This document shows positions 16,325-24,167 of a stretch of DNA of 34,391 bases, one piece after another. A program made the translations under genes and the position numbers. A model generated the notes under the pieces. That model saw only the letters and a program-made list of their open reading frames with translations. It did no database searches and was not told where the DNA came from. Source of the stretch: Thermoflexales bacterium. Its GTDB lineage: Bacteria > Chloroflexota > Anaerolineae > B4-G1 > DUEL01. The DNA lies in the NCBI GenBank assembly GCA_014360895.1, contig JACIWQ010000004.1, forward strand, positions 1-34,391, given 5' to 3'. The first letter of the stretch is position 1, and each line of letters starts with the position of its first letter.

Positions 16325-17677
16325 TCACAATCCCATAATCGCGCGGGCGATGAGGAAGTAGATGACCAGCCCGGTGGCGTCCACCAGGGTGCTCATCGCC
16401 GGGCCGGAGACGACGGCCGGGTCAATCCGCAGGCGGTGGGCGATGAGGGGAAGGCTGGCGCCGATCAGAGCGGCCCAGACGACGATGGCGCTCAGGCTGA
16501 CGCCAACGGTGATGGCGAGAAGAGGCGGGGAGTGCCAGGTGAGGGCACGGATCACTCCCACCACTCCCATGGCCAGTCCCAGCAGGAAGGCGGTGCGGAT
16601 TTCCCGCCAGACGACGATGAACAGGTGGCGGAAGGTCAGTTCGCCCAGGGCCAGGGCGCGGATGACGGCGCTGGCGACCTGGCTTCCGGAGTTCCCGCCC
16701 GTGCCGATGAGCAGGGGGACGAAGAAGGTGAGCGCAATCGCTTCGGCCAGTTCGTGCTCAAAGAAGCGCAGGACGCTGCCGGTGAAGGTCTCCGTCACAA
16801 AGAGCAGGAGGAGCCAACCGATGCGTTTGCGGAACATCTTGGAGATGGAAGTATCCAGGTACGGCTCGTCCAGCGGCTCTGATGCGCCCAGGCGGTAGAT
16901 GTCCTCGGTAGCTTCGTCCTCCAGGACGCCGACCAGGTCGTCGTGGGTGATGAGACCCAGGAGACGGTCCTCGTCGTCCACGACCGGGAGGGCCAGCAGG
17001 CCGTAGCGGGACATCAGGCGGGCGGCCTCTTCCTGGTCGGCGCCCGCGTGGATGTGGATGACTTCGGGGTCCATAATGTCCCGGATGCGGGTGGTGGGCG
17101 GGGCCACGATCAGTTGCCGCAGGGAGACGACGCCGACCAGGTGGTTCTCCTGGTCCACGACGAAGAGGTAGTAGACCGTTTCGGAGTCGGGGGCCAGGGC
17201 GCGCAGGTGGGCGATGGCCTCCTCAGTGGTCATGTCCTGGCGGAGGGTGACAGTGGGGGGGGTCATCAGGCCGCCGGCGGTCTCGTCGGGATGGGCCAGG
17301 AGGGGCTCCACCTCGTCGGCCTCCTCCATCGCGGAGAGGGCCTGGATGGCCTGAGCGGGGGGGATGTCGCCCAGGAGGTCGGCGGCCTCGTCCGGCTCCA
17401 TTTCGTCCAGGATTTGGGCCAGGGTCTCCGCGTCCAGGCGCGCGGCCAGTTCGGCGGCCTCGCGATCTTCCAGTTCCTCCAGGATGTCCGCCGAGTCCTC
17501 CACGTCCAGGCGTGGCAGCAGGGCGTCCTGTTCCTCCGGCGGCAGTTCGCTGAAGAGGTCGGCCTGGTCGGGTGGGCGGAGGGATTCTATCAAGGCCACC
17601 GCCCGGTCCCATTCCCCCGCCGCGAGAGCGGCCCGCACCTGGTTCAGAATGAGGTCTATATCCACTGCCTGGCCCAT
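16325..17677 (-). CDS. mgtE: MgtE-type magnesium transporter
   Basis: The 450-aa product is an MgtE/SLC41-type Mg2+ channel. It has the N-terminal superhelical MgtE_N domain (about 20-125; LFSELPPEEQDALLPRLD), two CBS domains (about 130-255; IRDIMDPEVIHI and LLALPVVDDEDRLLGLIT) and a C-terminal membrane domain with about five helices including FFVPLLIGTGGNSGSQ, the conserved pore motif. Cytosolic Mg2+ binding by the N and CBS domains normally closes the pore. I chose the ATG at 17675-17677, with GGAG seven bases upstream, over a TTG five codons earlier. It is followed after 68 bases by the RNase D gene. Confidence 0.96.
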   Translation of the reverse strand: MGQAVDIDLILNQVRAALAAGEWDRAVALIESLRPPDQADLFSELPPEEQDALLPRLDVEDSADILEELEDREAAELAARLDAETLAQILDEMEPDEAADLLGDIPPAQAIQALSAMEEADEVEPLLAHPDETAGGLMTPPTVTLRQDMTTEEAIAHLRALAPDSETVYYLFVVDQENHLVGVVSLRQLIVAPPTTRIRDIMDPEVIHIHAGADQEEAARLMSRYGLLALPVVDDEDRLLGLITHDDLVGVLEDEATEDIYRLGASEPLDEPYLDTSISKMFRKRIGWLLLLFVTETFTGSVLRFFEHELAEAIALTFFVPLLIGTGGNSGSQVASAVIRALALGELTFRHLFIVVWREIRTAFLLGLAMGVVGVIRALTWHSPPLLAITVGVSLSAIVVWAALIGASLPLIAHRLRIDPAVVSGPAMSTLVDATGLVIYFLIARAIMGL

Positions 17678-17840
17678 AACTCGCTCCTGCAATCGGATGG
17701 CTTGTATATTATCCTACTGTTTTGTAAATCGGCAAATCCGAGGTGACTTCTCCGGAGAGGGGCGGTGAGCCGCCGTCCCCAAACTCCCTATACCCCTGCC
17801 GGAGGTGCGAAGGGAGGCCAGGAGGCGGATGCCCCACGTT

Positions 17841-17869
17841 TGACAAACTGCGCTTTCCGCGCTATCATC
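17841..17869 (+). promoter_or_regulatory. Promoter of the mvhD-lplA-hdr operon
   Basis: TTGACA (17841-17846) and TATCAT (17864-17869) are separated by 17 bases, about 78 bases upstream of the first mvhD. It is the only strong promoter I see ahead of the plus-strand redox cluster. Confidence 0.8.
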
Positions 17870-17946
17870 GGGTGCTGACGGCCCTGAGGTGGGATTAGAC
17901 GAGCGGGCCGAGATGAGCCCTCATTTGTGGGATCGGGAGGTCCGGT

Positions 17947-18360
17947 ATGGCCGGTTACGAACCGAAAATCATCGGCTTCCTCTGCAACTGGTGCAGTTAC
18001 GCCGGGGCGGACCTGGCGGGCGCCACCCGATTGAAGTATCCCCCCAACCTGAAAATCATCCGTGTCCCCTGCTCCGGACGGGTCGCCCCGGAACTGGTCA
18101 TTCGGGCCTTCAAGGAAGGCGCCGATGGCGTGATGGTCCTGGGCTGCCACATCGGCGATTGTCACTACGCCACCGGCAACCACCGGACGGCCCGCCGGAT
18201 GCCCGTCCTGCGGGCGCTTCTGGAGTTTACCGGCATTGAGCCGGAGCGATTTCTGGTGAAGTGGGTCTCTTCCTCGGAAGGGGAACTCTTTGCCCAAACA
18301 GTGCGGGAATTCACCGAGCAGGTCCGCGCGCTCCCTCCCCTGCGGGATCGTCTGAAGTAA
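17947..18360 (+). CDS. mvhD: MvhD/FlpD-family iron-sulfur electron-transfer subunit (copy 1)
   Basis: The 137-aa product matches the MvhD (FlpD) [2Fe-2S] protein that carries electrons from a hydrogenase or formate dehydrogenase to HdrA. Conserved cysteines are C13 and C16 (LCNWCSYAGAD), C42 (PCSGR), C67 and C72 (GCHIGDCHY). Some relatives have Sec near the first site; here it is Cys. GGGAGGT precedes the ATG. It is first in the operon, 25 bases before lplA. A second copy at 24168-24581 is similar throughout, so the cluster may serve two electron donors or build alternative complexes. Confidence 0.94.
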   Translation: MAGYEPKIIGFLCNWCSYAGADLAGATRLKYPPNLKIIRVPCSGRVAPELVIRAFKEGADGVMVLGCHIGDCHYATGNHRTARRMPVLRALLEFTGIEPERFLVKWVSSSEGELFAQTVREFTEQVRALPPLRDRLK

Positions 18361-18385
18361 AAAACCACGAATTCCGGAGGTCACC

Positions 18386-19426
18386 GTGAAACTCTACCGA
18401 CTGGAAACCGTCCCCTGGGCCGATTCCCAACTCCTCTACCATGCCCTTCCCCGCATCGGACGGGAAGGGCTGAACCTTCTATCCCCCGGGTCCCCCTACG
18501 TCTGCATCGGGTATTTCCAGGACGTGGAGCAGGAAGTGGACCTGGACTACTGCCGGGCGCACGGCATCCCGGTCTTCCGGCGGGAGGTGGGCGGAGGCGC
18601 CGTCTACCTGGATGGCGAACAACTCTTTTACCAGTTAATCATCCACCGGGATAACCCACTGGTCCCGAAGGACAAGGCATCGTTCTACCGGAAGTTTCTC
18701 CAGGCGCCCATCGCGGCCTACCGGGCCCTGGGTATCCCTGCCGAGTACAAACCGGTCAACGACATCATCGCCAACGGCCGCAAGATTTCCGGTAACGGCG
18801 TGGCGGAGATCGGCGACTACATCGTCTTCGTCGGCAACCTGATTGTGGATTTTGACTACGAGACGATGGTGCGGGTGCTGCGGGTGCCCGACGAGAAGTT
18901 CCGGGACAAGGTCTACAAGACCTTGCACGATAACCTCTCCACGATTCGGCGGGAACTGGGCACGGCACCGCCGCGCGAGGAACTCTGGAACCTGCTGGCA
19001 GAGAAGTTCATGGAAATTCTGGGCCCGCTGGAGGTGGAGATGACGGTGGACGCGGAGTGGCGGGCCGAGGCGGACCGGCTGGCTCAGCGGATGTTGACCG
19101 ACGAGTGGCTCCACCGCCGGGGTCGGCCGCAGATGGGCCGCGAGGTCACCATTCGCGCGGGCGTGCAGGTCTGGCAGAAGGCCTACAAGGCCCCCGGTGG
19201 CCTCATCCGGGCGGTCGCGGAGGTCCGCGAGGGCGTCATTGCCGACATCTCCCTCTCCGGCGACTTCTTCTTCTACCCCGCCGACCGGCTGGCCGACCTG
19301 GAGCGGGCACTGGTGGGGGGGCGGGTGGAGGAGGTGGAGAACGTCGTCGCCCGCTTCTACGCCGAGCAGGGCGTGGAGAGCCCCGGCGTGACCCCCGCCG
19401 ATTTCGCCACCGTCCTGCGCGGTTGA
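18386..19426 (+). CDS. lplA: Lipoate-protein ligase A
   Basis: The 346-aa enzyme should activate lipoate with ATP and attach it to a lysine of an acceptor protein. The catalytic domain shows RREVGGGAVY (residues 65-74) and the lipoyl-AMP-binding NDIIANGRKISGNG with K133. A complete LplA C-terminal accessory domain (about 240-346, ending in SGDFFFYPADRLADLERAL) is present, as in enzymes that do both steps. The start is GTG at 18386 after GGAGG. It lies between mvhD and hdrC, where a lipoate ligase is not an obvious member. Lipoate ligases are known to accompany Hdr-like sulfur oxidation (sHdr) systems that use a lipoate-binding protein; no such acceptor gene is seen here. Confidence 0.94.
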   Translation: MKLYRLETVPWADSQLLYHALPRIGREGLNLLSPGSPYVCIGYFQDVEQEVDLDYCRAHGIPVFRREVGGGAVYLDGEQLFYQLIIHRDNPLVPKDKASFYRKFLQAPIAAYRALGIPAEYKPVNDIIANGRKISGNGVAEIGDYIVFVGNLIVDFDYETMVRVLRVPDEKFRDKVYKTLHDNLSTIRRELGTAPPREELWNLLAEKFMEILGPLEVEMTVDAEWRAEADRLAQRMLTDEWLHRRGRPQMGREVTIRAGVQVWQKAYKAPGGLIRAVAEVREGVIADISLSGDFFFYPADRLADLERALVGGRVEEVENVVARFYAEQGVESPGVTPADFATVLRG

Positions 19427-19428
19427 AT

Positions 19429-19471
19429 TCACCGCAGGGACCCCCGAGGACGCAGAGCTTTTGCGGTTGCG
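19429..19471. repeat. Partial unit of the 'accgcagggac...gcggtt' repeat family
   Basis: accgcagggacccccgagga and cgcagagcttttgcggttgcg occupy the 74-bp lplA-hdrC gap. The unit is short and diverged compared with those around the GxxExxY gene. Confidence 0.6.
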
Positions 19472-19500
19472 TTGTCAGAACTGACGCTGGAGGGAAAAGG

Positions 19501-20079
19501 ATGTCCGTCAACTCCGAAACCCTGGACCTCACCCACGTGGACCGGACCCTGGCCCAGCAGGTGACCCCCGGTCGCTGGGAGAAGATGCTCTCCTGCATCC
19601 AGTGCGGGACCTGTACCGCCTCATGTCCCGCCGCCCACGCGATGGACCTCTCCCCCCGCCGGATGTGGCGGATGGTTCAGTTAGGGATGACCGAAGAGGT
19701 CCTCCGTTCCAGGAGCATCTGGCTCTGCAGCCTCTGCTATACCTGCCACGTCCGCTGCCCGCGCGGGATCCCCCTCACGGAGACGATTGTCCGCCTGAAG
19801 GAACTGGCGATAGAGCGCGGCATCGTCTCCTCGCCCCAGAGCGGCGCCTTCTACCGGACCTTCGCCGAGGTGATGCGCCGCTACGGGCGGATGCGGGAGG
19901 TGGAGTTTATGGCCCGCTACTTCCTGGCTTCCAGCCCCCTGGCCGCGCTGGGCTTCGCCCGCCTGGGCCTGACAATGCTGGCACGGGGCAAAATCGGCCT
20001 GGAACTGCCCCGACTGGGCGGCGAGGGCCGGCTGGACCGGCTCTTCCAGCGGGTAGCTGAACTGGAGGCGCAGCGATGA
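19501..20079 (+). CDS. hdrC: Heterodisulfide reductase subunit C
   Basis: The 192-aa HdrC links HdrA to HdrB through two [4Fe-4S] clusters. Both motifs are complete: C32-C35-C38-C42 (CIQCGTCTASCP) and C76-C79-C82-C86 (CSLCYTCHVRCP). No membrane segment is seen, so it belongs to the soluble HdrABC type rather than HdrDE. The ATG at 19501 has GGAGGGAAAAGG before it. Its stop overlaps the hdrB start (ATGA at 20076-20079), showing translational coupling. Confidence 0.95.
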   Translation: MSVNSETLDLTHVDRTLAQQVTPGRWEKMLSCIQCGTCTASCPAAHAMDLSPRRMWRMVQLGMTEEVLRSRSIWLCSLCYTCHVRCPRGIPLTETIVRLKELAIERGIVSSPQSGAFYRTFAEVMRRYGRMREVEFMARYFLASSPLAALGFARLGLTMLARGKIGLELPRLGGEGRLDRLFQRVAELEAQR

Positions 20080-20957
20080 GGTACCGCTTCTACCCCGGAT
20101 GTTCGCAGGAAGGGACGGCGCGGGAGTACCGGGATTCCACGCTGGCGGTGCTGGAGGCGCTGGGCGCGGAGGTCCAGGAACTGGAGGACTGGACCTGCTG
20201 CGGGGCCAGCGTCGCCCCGGTGATGAGCGACCTGCTGGGATTGGTCCTCCCGGCCCGCAACCTGGCGCTGGCGGAACAGCAGGGCGACGGTCGGGACATG
20301 CTCACCGTCTGCAGCGCGTGCTACACCAACTTCCGCCGGACCGCCGCCACCCTGGCCGGAGACCGCAAACTCCACGAGACGGTCAACCGGGCCCTGGAGG
20401 TGGAGGGCCTGACCTACCGCGGGACGGTGACGGCCCGGCACATTCTGGACGTCCTGGCGAACGACTTCGGGCCGGAGGCGGTCCGGGCGCGGGTCCGGAA
20501 GCCCCTGGCAGGGCTGACCGTCGCCCCCTACTACGGCTGCCAGACGGTCCGCCCCTACAGTCCCTACGACAACCCCCAGCGCCCCACCTCTATGCTCCCG
20601 ATTCTGGAAGCGCTGGGAGCGAAGGTACACCGTCATCCCCGCGAAGCGTCCTGCTGCGGGACCTCGCTGCTGATGACCAAACCGGAGGTGGGCCTGACGA
20701 TGGCCGGCGCGGTGCTGGCGGCCTGCGAGGGCGCGGACTGCATCGTCACCGTCTGCCCGATGTGCCATATGAACCTGGACGCCTATCAGGATAAGGTCTC
20801 CCGGCTGCTGGGCCGGACGGTGCGCATCCCCGTCGTCCACCTGCCCCAACTGATGGGCCTGGCCTTCGGGCTGCCGGAGGAAATCCTGGGCCTCCGGCGC
20901 CACGTCACCCCGGTAAAGTTAACCGCAAAGAGCGCGAAGGACGCAAAGGAAAACTAA
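20076..20957 (+). CDS. hdrB: Heterodisulfide reductase subunit B
   Basis: The 293-aa HdrB is the disulfide-reducing subunit. It has two complete CCG domains for noncubane [4Fe-4S] clusters: C9, C41-C42, C79, C82 (CX31CCX36CX2C) and C155, C193-C194, C227, C230. In methanogens the substrate is CoM-S-S-CoB; in bacteria it is usually unknown. The final residues, about LTAKSAKDAKEN and the stop codon, are encoded by the left arm of a repeat unit starting at 20921, so the natural C-terminus has been replaced or extended. The next conserved gene, hdrA, is 568 bases away, past three repeat units and a GxxExxY gene. Confidence 0.95.
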   Translation: MRYRFYPGCSQEGTAREYRDSTLAVLEALGAEVQELEDWTCCGASVAPVMSDLLGLVLPARNLALAEQQGDGRDMLTVCSACYTNFRRTAATLAGDRKLHETVNRALEVEGLTYRGTVTARHILDVLANDFGPEAVRARVRKPLAGLTVAPYYGCQTVRPYSPYDNPQRPTSMLPILEALGAKVHRHPREASCCGTSLLMTKPEVGLTMAGAVLAACEGADCIVTVCPMCHMNLDAYQDKVSRLLGRTVRIPVVHLPQLMGLAFGLPEEILGLRRHVTPVKLTAKSAKDAKEN

Positions 20958-20988
20958 AAACTTCGCGCTCTTTGCGCCCTTTGCGGTT
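20921..20988. repeat. Repeat unit A (hairpin) overlapping the hdrB end
   Basis: The left arm starts aaccgcaaagagcgcgaagg, a short A-rich loop follows, and the right arm ends cgccctttgcggtt, forming an imperfect hairpin. The hdrB stop codon lies in the loop region (20955-20957). It is the first of three consecutive units. Confidence 0.9.
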
Positions 20989-20996
20989 GGATCCCG

Positions 20997-21433
20997 AACC
21001 GCAAAGAGAGCGAAGAACGCAGAGAAGTGGATGAGAACGCTCTTTCCAACCGGATTATTGGTGCTGCTCTGGAGGTTCATCGCCAGTTAGGGCCAGGTTT
21101 GCTGGAATCGGCTTATGAAGAGTGCCTGGCCTACGAATTGAGTCTGCACGGTATCCCATTTGAGCGGCAAAAGCCTATCCCAGTAGTTTACAAAGGCATC
21201 CGCTTGGATTGCGGTTTCCGGGTGGACCTGCTGGTAGATAACCTGGTCGTTGTGGAACTAAAGGCTGTAGACACTTTGATGCCCATTCATCAAGCACAGG
21301 TGCTGACATACTTGAAATTGACAGGATGTCGGTTGGGTTTGTTAATCAACTTTAATGTGGTCAGGCTGCGGGAAGGGATCAAGCGAGTCGTTCTAAACCT
21401 GTAACCTTCGCGCCCTTTGCGTCCTTTGCGGTT
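20997..21433. mobile_element. Repeat unit B: inverted repeats enclosing a GxxExxY gene
   Basis: The left arm (20997-21026, aaccgcaaagagagcgaaga...) and right arm (21405-21433, ...tttgcgtcctttgcggtt) are the same arms as in the short units A and C. Here the loop holds a complete GxxExxY gene whose GTG start directly follows the left arm and whose stop touches the right arm. Spacers to units A and C are 8 and 7 bases. The layout resembles a gene-bearing element next to two gene-less copies of the same termini. No target-site duplication is evident by eye. Confidence 0.75.
21027..21404 (+). CDS. GxxExxY protein (PD-(D/E)XK nuclease-like)
   Basis: The 125-aa product carries the motif that names the family: G24-L-L-E27-S-A-Y30. 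A possible nuclease core follows: D67 in RVDLLVD and E77-L-K79 in VVELKAVD, fitting D-X9-ExK. The family is assigned to PD-(D/E)XK-like folds; biological role is unknown. The start is GTG at 21027, just past the left repeat arm, with little ribosome-binding sequence. The gene is visibly more AT-rich in third positions than hdrB and hdrA around it, suggesting transfer. It is enclosed in repeat unit B and breaks the hdrB-hdrA order. Confidence 0.9.
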   Translation: MDENALSNRIIGAALEVHRQLGPGLLESAYEECLAYELSLHGIPFERQKPIPVVYKGIRLDCGFRVDLLVDNLVVVELKAVDTLMPIHQAQVLTYLKLTGCRLGLLINFNVVRLREGIKRVVLNL

Positions 21434-21440
21434 CATTCCC

Positions 21441-21511
21441 AAACCGCAAAGAGCGCGAAGGACGCAGAGAAAACCTGAAAACCTTTGCGCTCTTCGCGTC
21501 CTTTGCGGTTT
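21441..21511. repeat. Repeat unit C (hairpin) ahead of hdrA
   Basis: aaaccgcaaagagcgcgaag begins the left arm and ctcttcgcgtcctttgcggt lies at the end of the right arm around an A-rich loop. It ends just before the AAGGAG ribosome-binding site of hdrA, so it lies in the hdrA leader and could affect transcript processing. Confidence 0.9.
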
Positions 21512-21525
21512 AAAGGAGAGTCACT

Positions 21526-23484
21526 ATGGAACAACCCCGAATCGGCGTCTACATCTGCGAGTGCGGCGTCAACATCTCGGCGACGGTGGACACGAACGCG
21601 GTGGCGGAGATGGCGGCGAAACTCCCCGGCGTCGTTGTCGCCCGCGTCTACAAGTACATGTGCTCCGAGCCGGGCCAGTTGATGATCCAGGAGGACATCC
21701 GCAACCTGGGCCTGAACCGGATCGTCGTCGCGTCCTGCACCCCCCGGATGCACGAGACCACCTTCCAGCGGGCCCTGGAGACGGCGGGCCTCAACCCGTA
21801 CTACTTCCAGATGGCCAACATCCGGGAGCATGTCTCCTGGATCACCGACGACCGGGAGGCCGCCACGGAGAAGGCGAAGCGGCTGGTACGGGCCGCCGTC
21901 TTCCGGGTGCCGTACCAGGCCCCCCTGGAGCCCCGTCGGGAGCCGGTGGTGAAGGCCGCTCTGGTCGTCGGCGGCGGCATCGCGGGCATCCAGGCCGCCC
22001 TCTCCATCGCCGACGCGGGCTACCAGGTCTACCTGGTGGAACGGGAGCCCTCCATCGGCGGGCGAATGGCCCAACTGGATAAGACCTTCCCCACCCTGGA
22101 CTGCAGTACCTGAATTCTCGGCCCCAAGATGATGGATGCCGGTCGGCATCCCAACATCACCCTGCTCACCTACAGCGAAGTGGAGGCGGTCTCCGGCTAT
22201 GTGGGCAACTTCACCGTCCGCATCCGCAAGCGGGCCCGGTCGGTAGACGAGGAGAAGTGCACCGGCTGCGGCCTCTGCCAGGAGAAATGCCCCACGAAGG
22301 TCGTGGACACGGCCTACGAGGCCGGAATGGGCAAGCGGAAGGCCATCTACCGCCCCTTCTCCCAGGCCATCCCCAACATCCCCGTGATTGACCGGGAGAA
22401 CTGCCTCTTCTTCACGAAGGGCCGCTGCAAACTCTGCGAGAAGGTCTGCCCGGCGGGCGCGATTGACTACAACCAGCAGGACCAGTTGCTGGACGTGCAG
22501 GTGGGGGCCATCATTGTCGCCACGGGCTACGAGATGTGGGACCCCCGCAAACTCCCCCAGTACTCCTACGGCCTCTCGCCCAACATCATCACCGGCCTGC
22601 AGTTTGAGCGGCTGGTGAGCGCCACAGGTCCCACCGGCGGGCACATCGTCACCGCCGAAGGGAAGGAGCCGGAGCGGGTCGCCATCATCCACTGCGTCGG
22701 GAGCCGAGACGTCAACGCCCATCCTTACTGCTCCCGTTTCTGCTGCATGTACTCCCTGAAGCACGCGCACCAGGTCCGGGAGAAGACGGGCGCGCAGGTC
22801 TACGAGTTCTATATGGACATGCGGGCCTTCGGCAAGGGCTACGAGGAGTTCTACGAGCGGGTGCAGGAGGACGGCGTCATCTTCGTCCGGGGCCGGGGCG
22901 CCGAGGTGGAGGTCCTGCCCGACGGCAAACTGCGGGTCAAGGGCGAGGACGCGGACCTGGGGCGGCTGGTCTCAGTGGACGTGGACATGGTCATTCTGGC
23001 CTCGGCGATAGAGCCGCAACCGGACGCGGACCGGGTGGCGGCGATTTTCGGCCTGGGCCGGACGCCCGACGGCTGGTTTGCCGAGGCGCACCCCAAGTTG
23101 CGCCCCGCGGAGACGGCGACGGCGGGCATCTTCCTGGCGGGCTGTTGCCAGGGCCCCCGCGACATCCCCGATACCGTCTCCCACGCCGACGCGGCGGCGA
23201 TGCAGGTGGTCCGTCTCTTCAACCAAGGCGAAGTGACCATCTCGCCGACGGTCGCGGTGGTGGACGAGGTGAAGTGCGTGGGCTGCGGCGAGTGCATCCT
23301 GGCCTGCCCGTACTCGGCGATTGCCCGCAACCTGCGGGGCAAAGCGGAGGTCAACCCCGCCCTTTGCCAGGGCTGCGGCACCTGCGTCGCCACCTGCCCG
23401 TCGCACGCCATCACCGGCCTGCACTTCACCGACGAGCAGATTGTGGCGCAGATAGAGGGTCTGCTGGAAGGGGTGCTGGTGTAG
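21526..23484 (+). CDS. hdrA: Heterodisulfide reductase subunit A, selenoprotein (Sec196)
   Basis: Read through the in-frame TGA at 22111-22113, this is a 652-aa HdrA, the flavin subunit that bifurcates or confurcates electrons. Without read-through two fragments result. The N-terminal region has CEC (residues 11-13). The FAD Rossmann motif VVGGGIAGIQAA begins about 147, and IGGRMAQLDKTFPTLDCST leads into U196 followed by ILGPKMMDAG; this position is Cys or Sec in HdrA. Ferredoxin-type motifs follow: C245-C248-C251-C255, a second group in GRCKLCEKVCPAGAI, and two [4Fe-4S] sites at 583-630 (KCVGCGECILACP; LCQGCGTCVATCP). AAGGAG precedes the ATG. A SECIS-like hairpin lies at 22134-22151. Confidence 0.93.
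22134..22151 (+). promoter_or_regulatory. Predicted bacterial SECIS hairpin in hdrA
   Basis: A perfect 7-bp stem (ggatgcc/ggcatcc) encloses the loop ggtc, 27 bases after the TGA. Bacterial SECIS elements are hairpins shortly downstream of the UGA with G and U in the apical loop, recognised by SelB. Confidence 0.75.
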
Positions 23485-23493
23485 CAAAGGAAA

Positions 23494-23578
23494 ACGGAAT
23501 ACGGAATACGGAATACGGAATACGGAGTACGCAGTACGCACGTATTCCGTATTCCGTACTCCGTATTCCGTACTCCGT
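23494..23578. repeat. Palindromic 'acggaatacg' array, left of the four-helix-bundle gene
   Basis: Four to five direct copies of acggaatacg/acggagtacg are followed by the reverse-complement array (cgtattccgtattccgtact...). The array starts 10 bases after the hdrA stop and ends just before the GGGAGG of the next gene. Confidence 0.9.
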
Positions 23579-23593
23579 TTCGGGAGGGTGGCG

Positions 23594-24091
23594 ATGACGT
23601 ATGAGGAGTGGCTGCAGAGCGTGCCGCCGGAGATTACGGCCGACCCGCTCTGGCAGATGCGGGTGTACCGCTTGGCCCTCTTCGCGGGCGACCTGGGCTG
23701 GCACGACGTCTCCATACTGGCCCAGGATGCCCGAACGCGCGGTCTGGCCGACCAGTTGTATCGGGCCCTGGGCTCCATTGCCGCCAACATCGTCGAAGGG
23801 TACAGCCGCCACTCCGGGAAAGAACGGGCCCGCTTCTACGAATACGCCCTGGGCTCCGCGCGCGAGGCCCGGACCTGGTACTACGAAGGGCGACACGGCC
23901 TGCGGGACGCGGTCGTAGACCACCGGCTCCGCCTGCTCACCCAGATTGTCCGCCTGCTCCTCTCCATCATCCCCGCGGAGCGAGAAACGACCGGTATCCT
24001 GCAACTGCGGGAAGGGAGCGGGCTCTATCTCTACAGCACCGACCCCGATACCGAACTCTCCCAACTTCTGAGCGAAGTCCCTATGCCATAA
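23594..24091 (+). CDS. Four helix bundle protein (S23/Avd-like)
   Basis: The 165-aa product is all-helical and matches four helix bundle proteins, the family that includes 23S rRNA intervening-sequence proteins and diversity-generating-element accessory protein Avd. The diagnostic region is LADQLYRALGSIAANIVEGYSR (residues about 50-73) followed by ERARFYEYALGSAREARTWY. I chose the ATG at 23594, with GGGAGG six bases upstream, over GTG at 23588. It lies between hdrA and the second mvhD, with arrays of the same short repeat on both sides. No reverse transcriptase or template repeat is nearby, so there is no sign of a diversity-generating element. Function unknown. Confidence 0.82.
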   Translation: MTYEEWLQSVPPEITADPLWQMRVYRLALFAGDLGWHDVSILAQDARTRGLADQLYRALGSIAANIVEGYSRHSGKERARFYEYALGSAREARTWYYEGRHGLRDAVVDHRLRLLTQIVRLLLSIIPAERETTGILQLREGSGLYLYSTDPDTELSQLLSEVPMP

Positions 24092-24092
24092 A

Positions 24093-24163
24093 ACGGAGTA
24101 CGGAACACGCAATACGGAATACGCAATACGGAATACGCAACACGGAATACGCAATACGGAGTC
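24093..24163. repeat. 'acggaatacgcaatacgg' direct array, right of the four-helix-bundle gene
   Basis: About seven degenerate copies of acggaatacg/acgcaatacg run in one direction from two bases after the stop of the four-helix-bundle gene to the start of mvhD2. Confidence 0.9.
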
Positions 24164-24167
24164 CGCC

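Noticed and set aside
17788-18384. Minus-strand open frame covering the mvhD promoter and mvhD
   Set aside because: No domain similarity; it is opposite a conserved gene and a good promoter.
22111-22113. hdrA split by a stop codon (pseudogene)
   Set aside because: The stop is TGA at the Cys/Sec position, both sides are in frame and conserved, and a SECIS-like hairpin follows.
21433-22770. Minus-strand open frame opposite hdrA
   Set aside because: Low-complexity shadow of a clearly conserved plus-strand gene.
23494-24163. Diversity-generating retroelement suggested by an Avd-like protein
   Set aside because: No reverse transcriptase and no template/variable repeat pair with A-specific changes; flanking repeats are short and palindromic.
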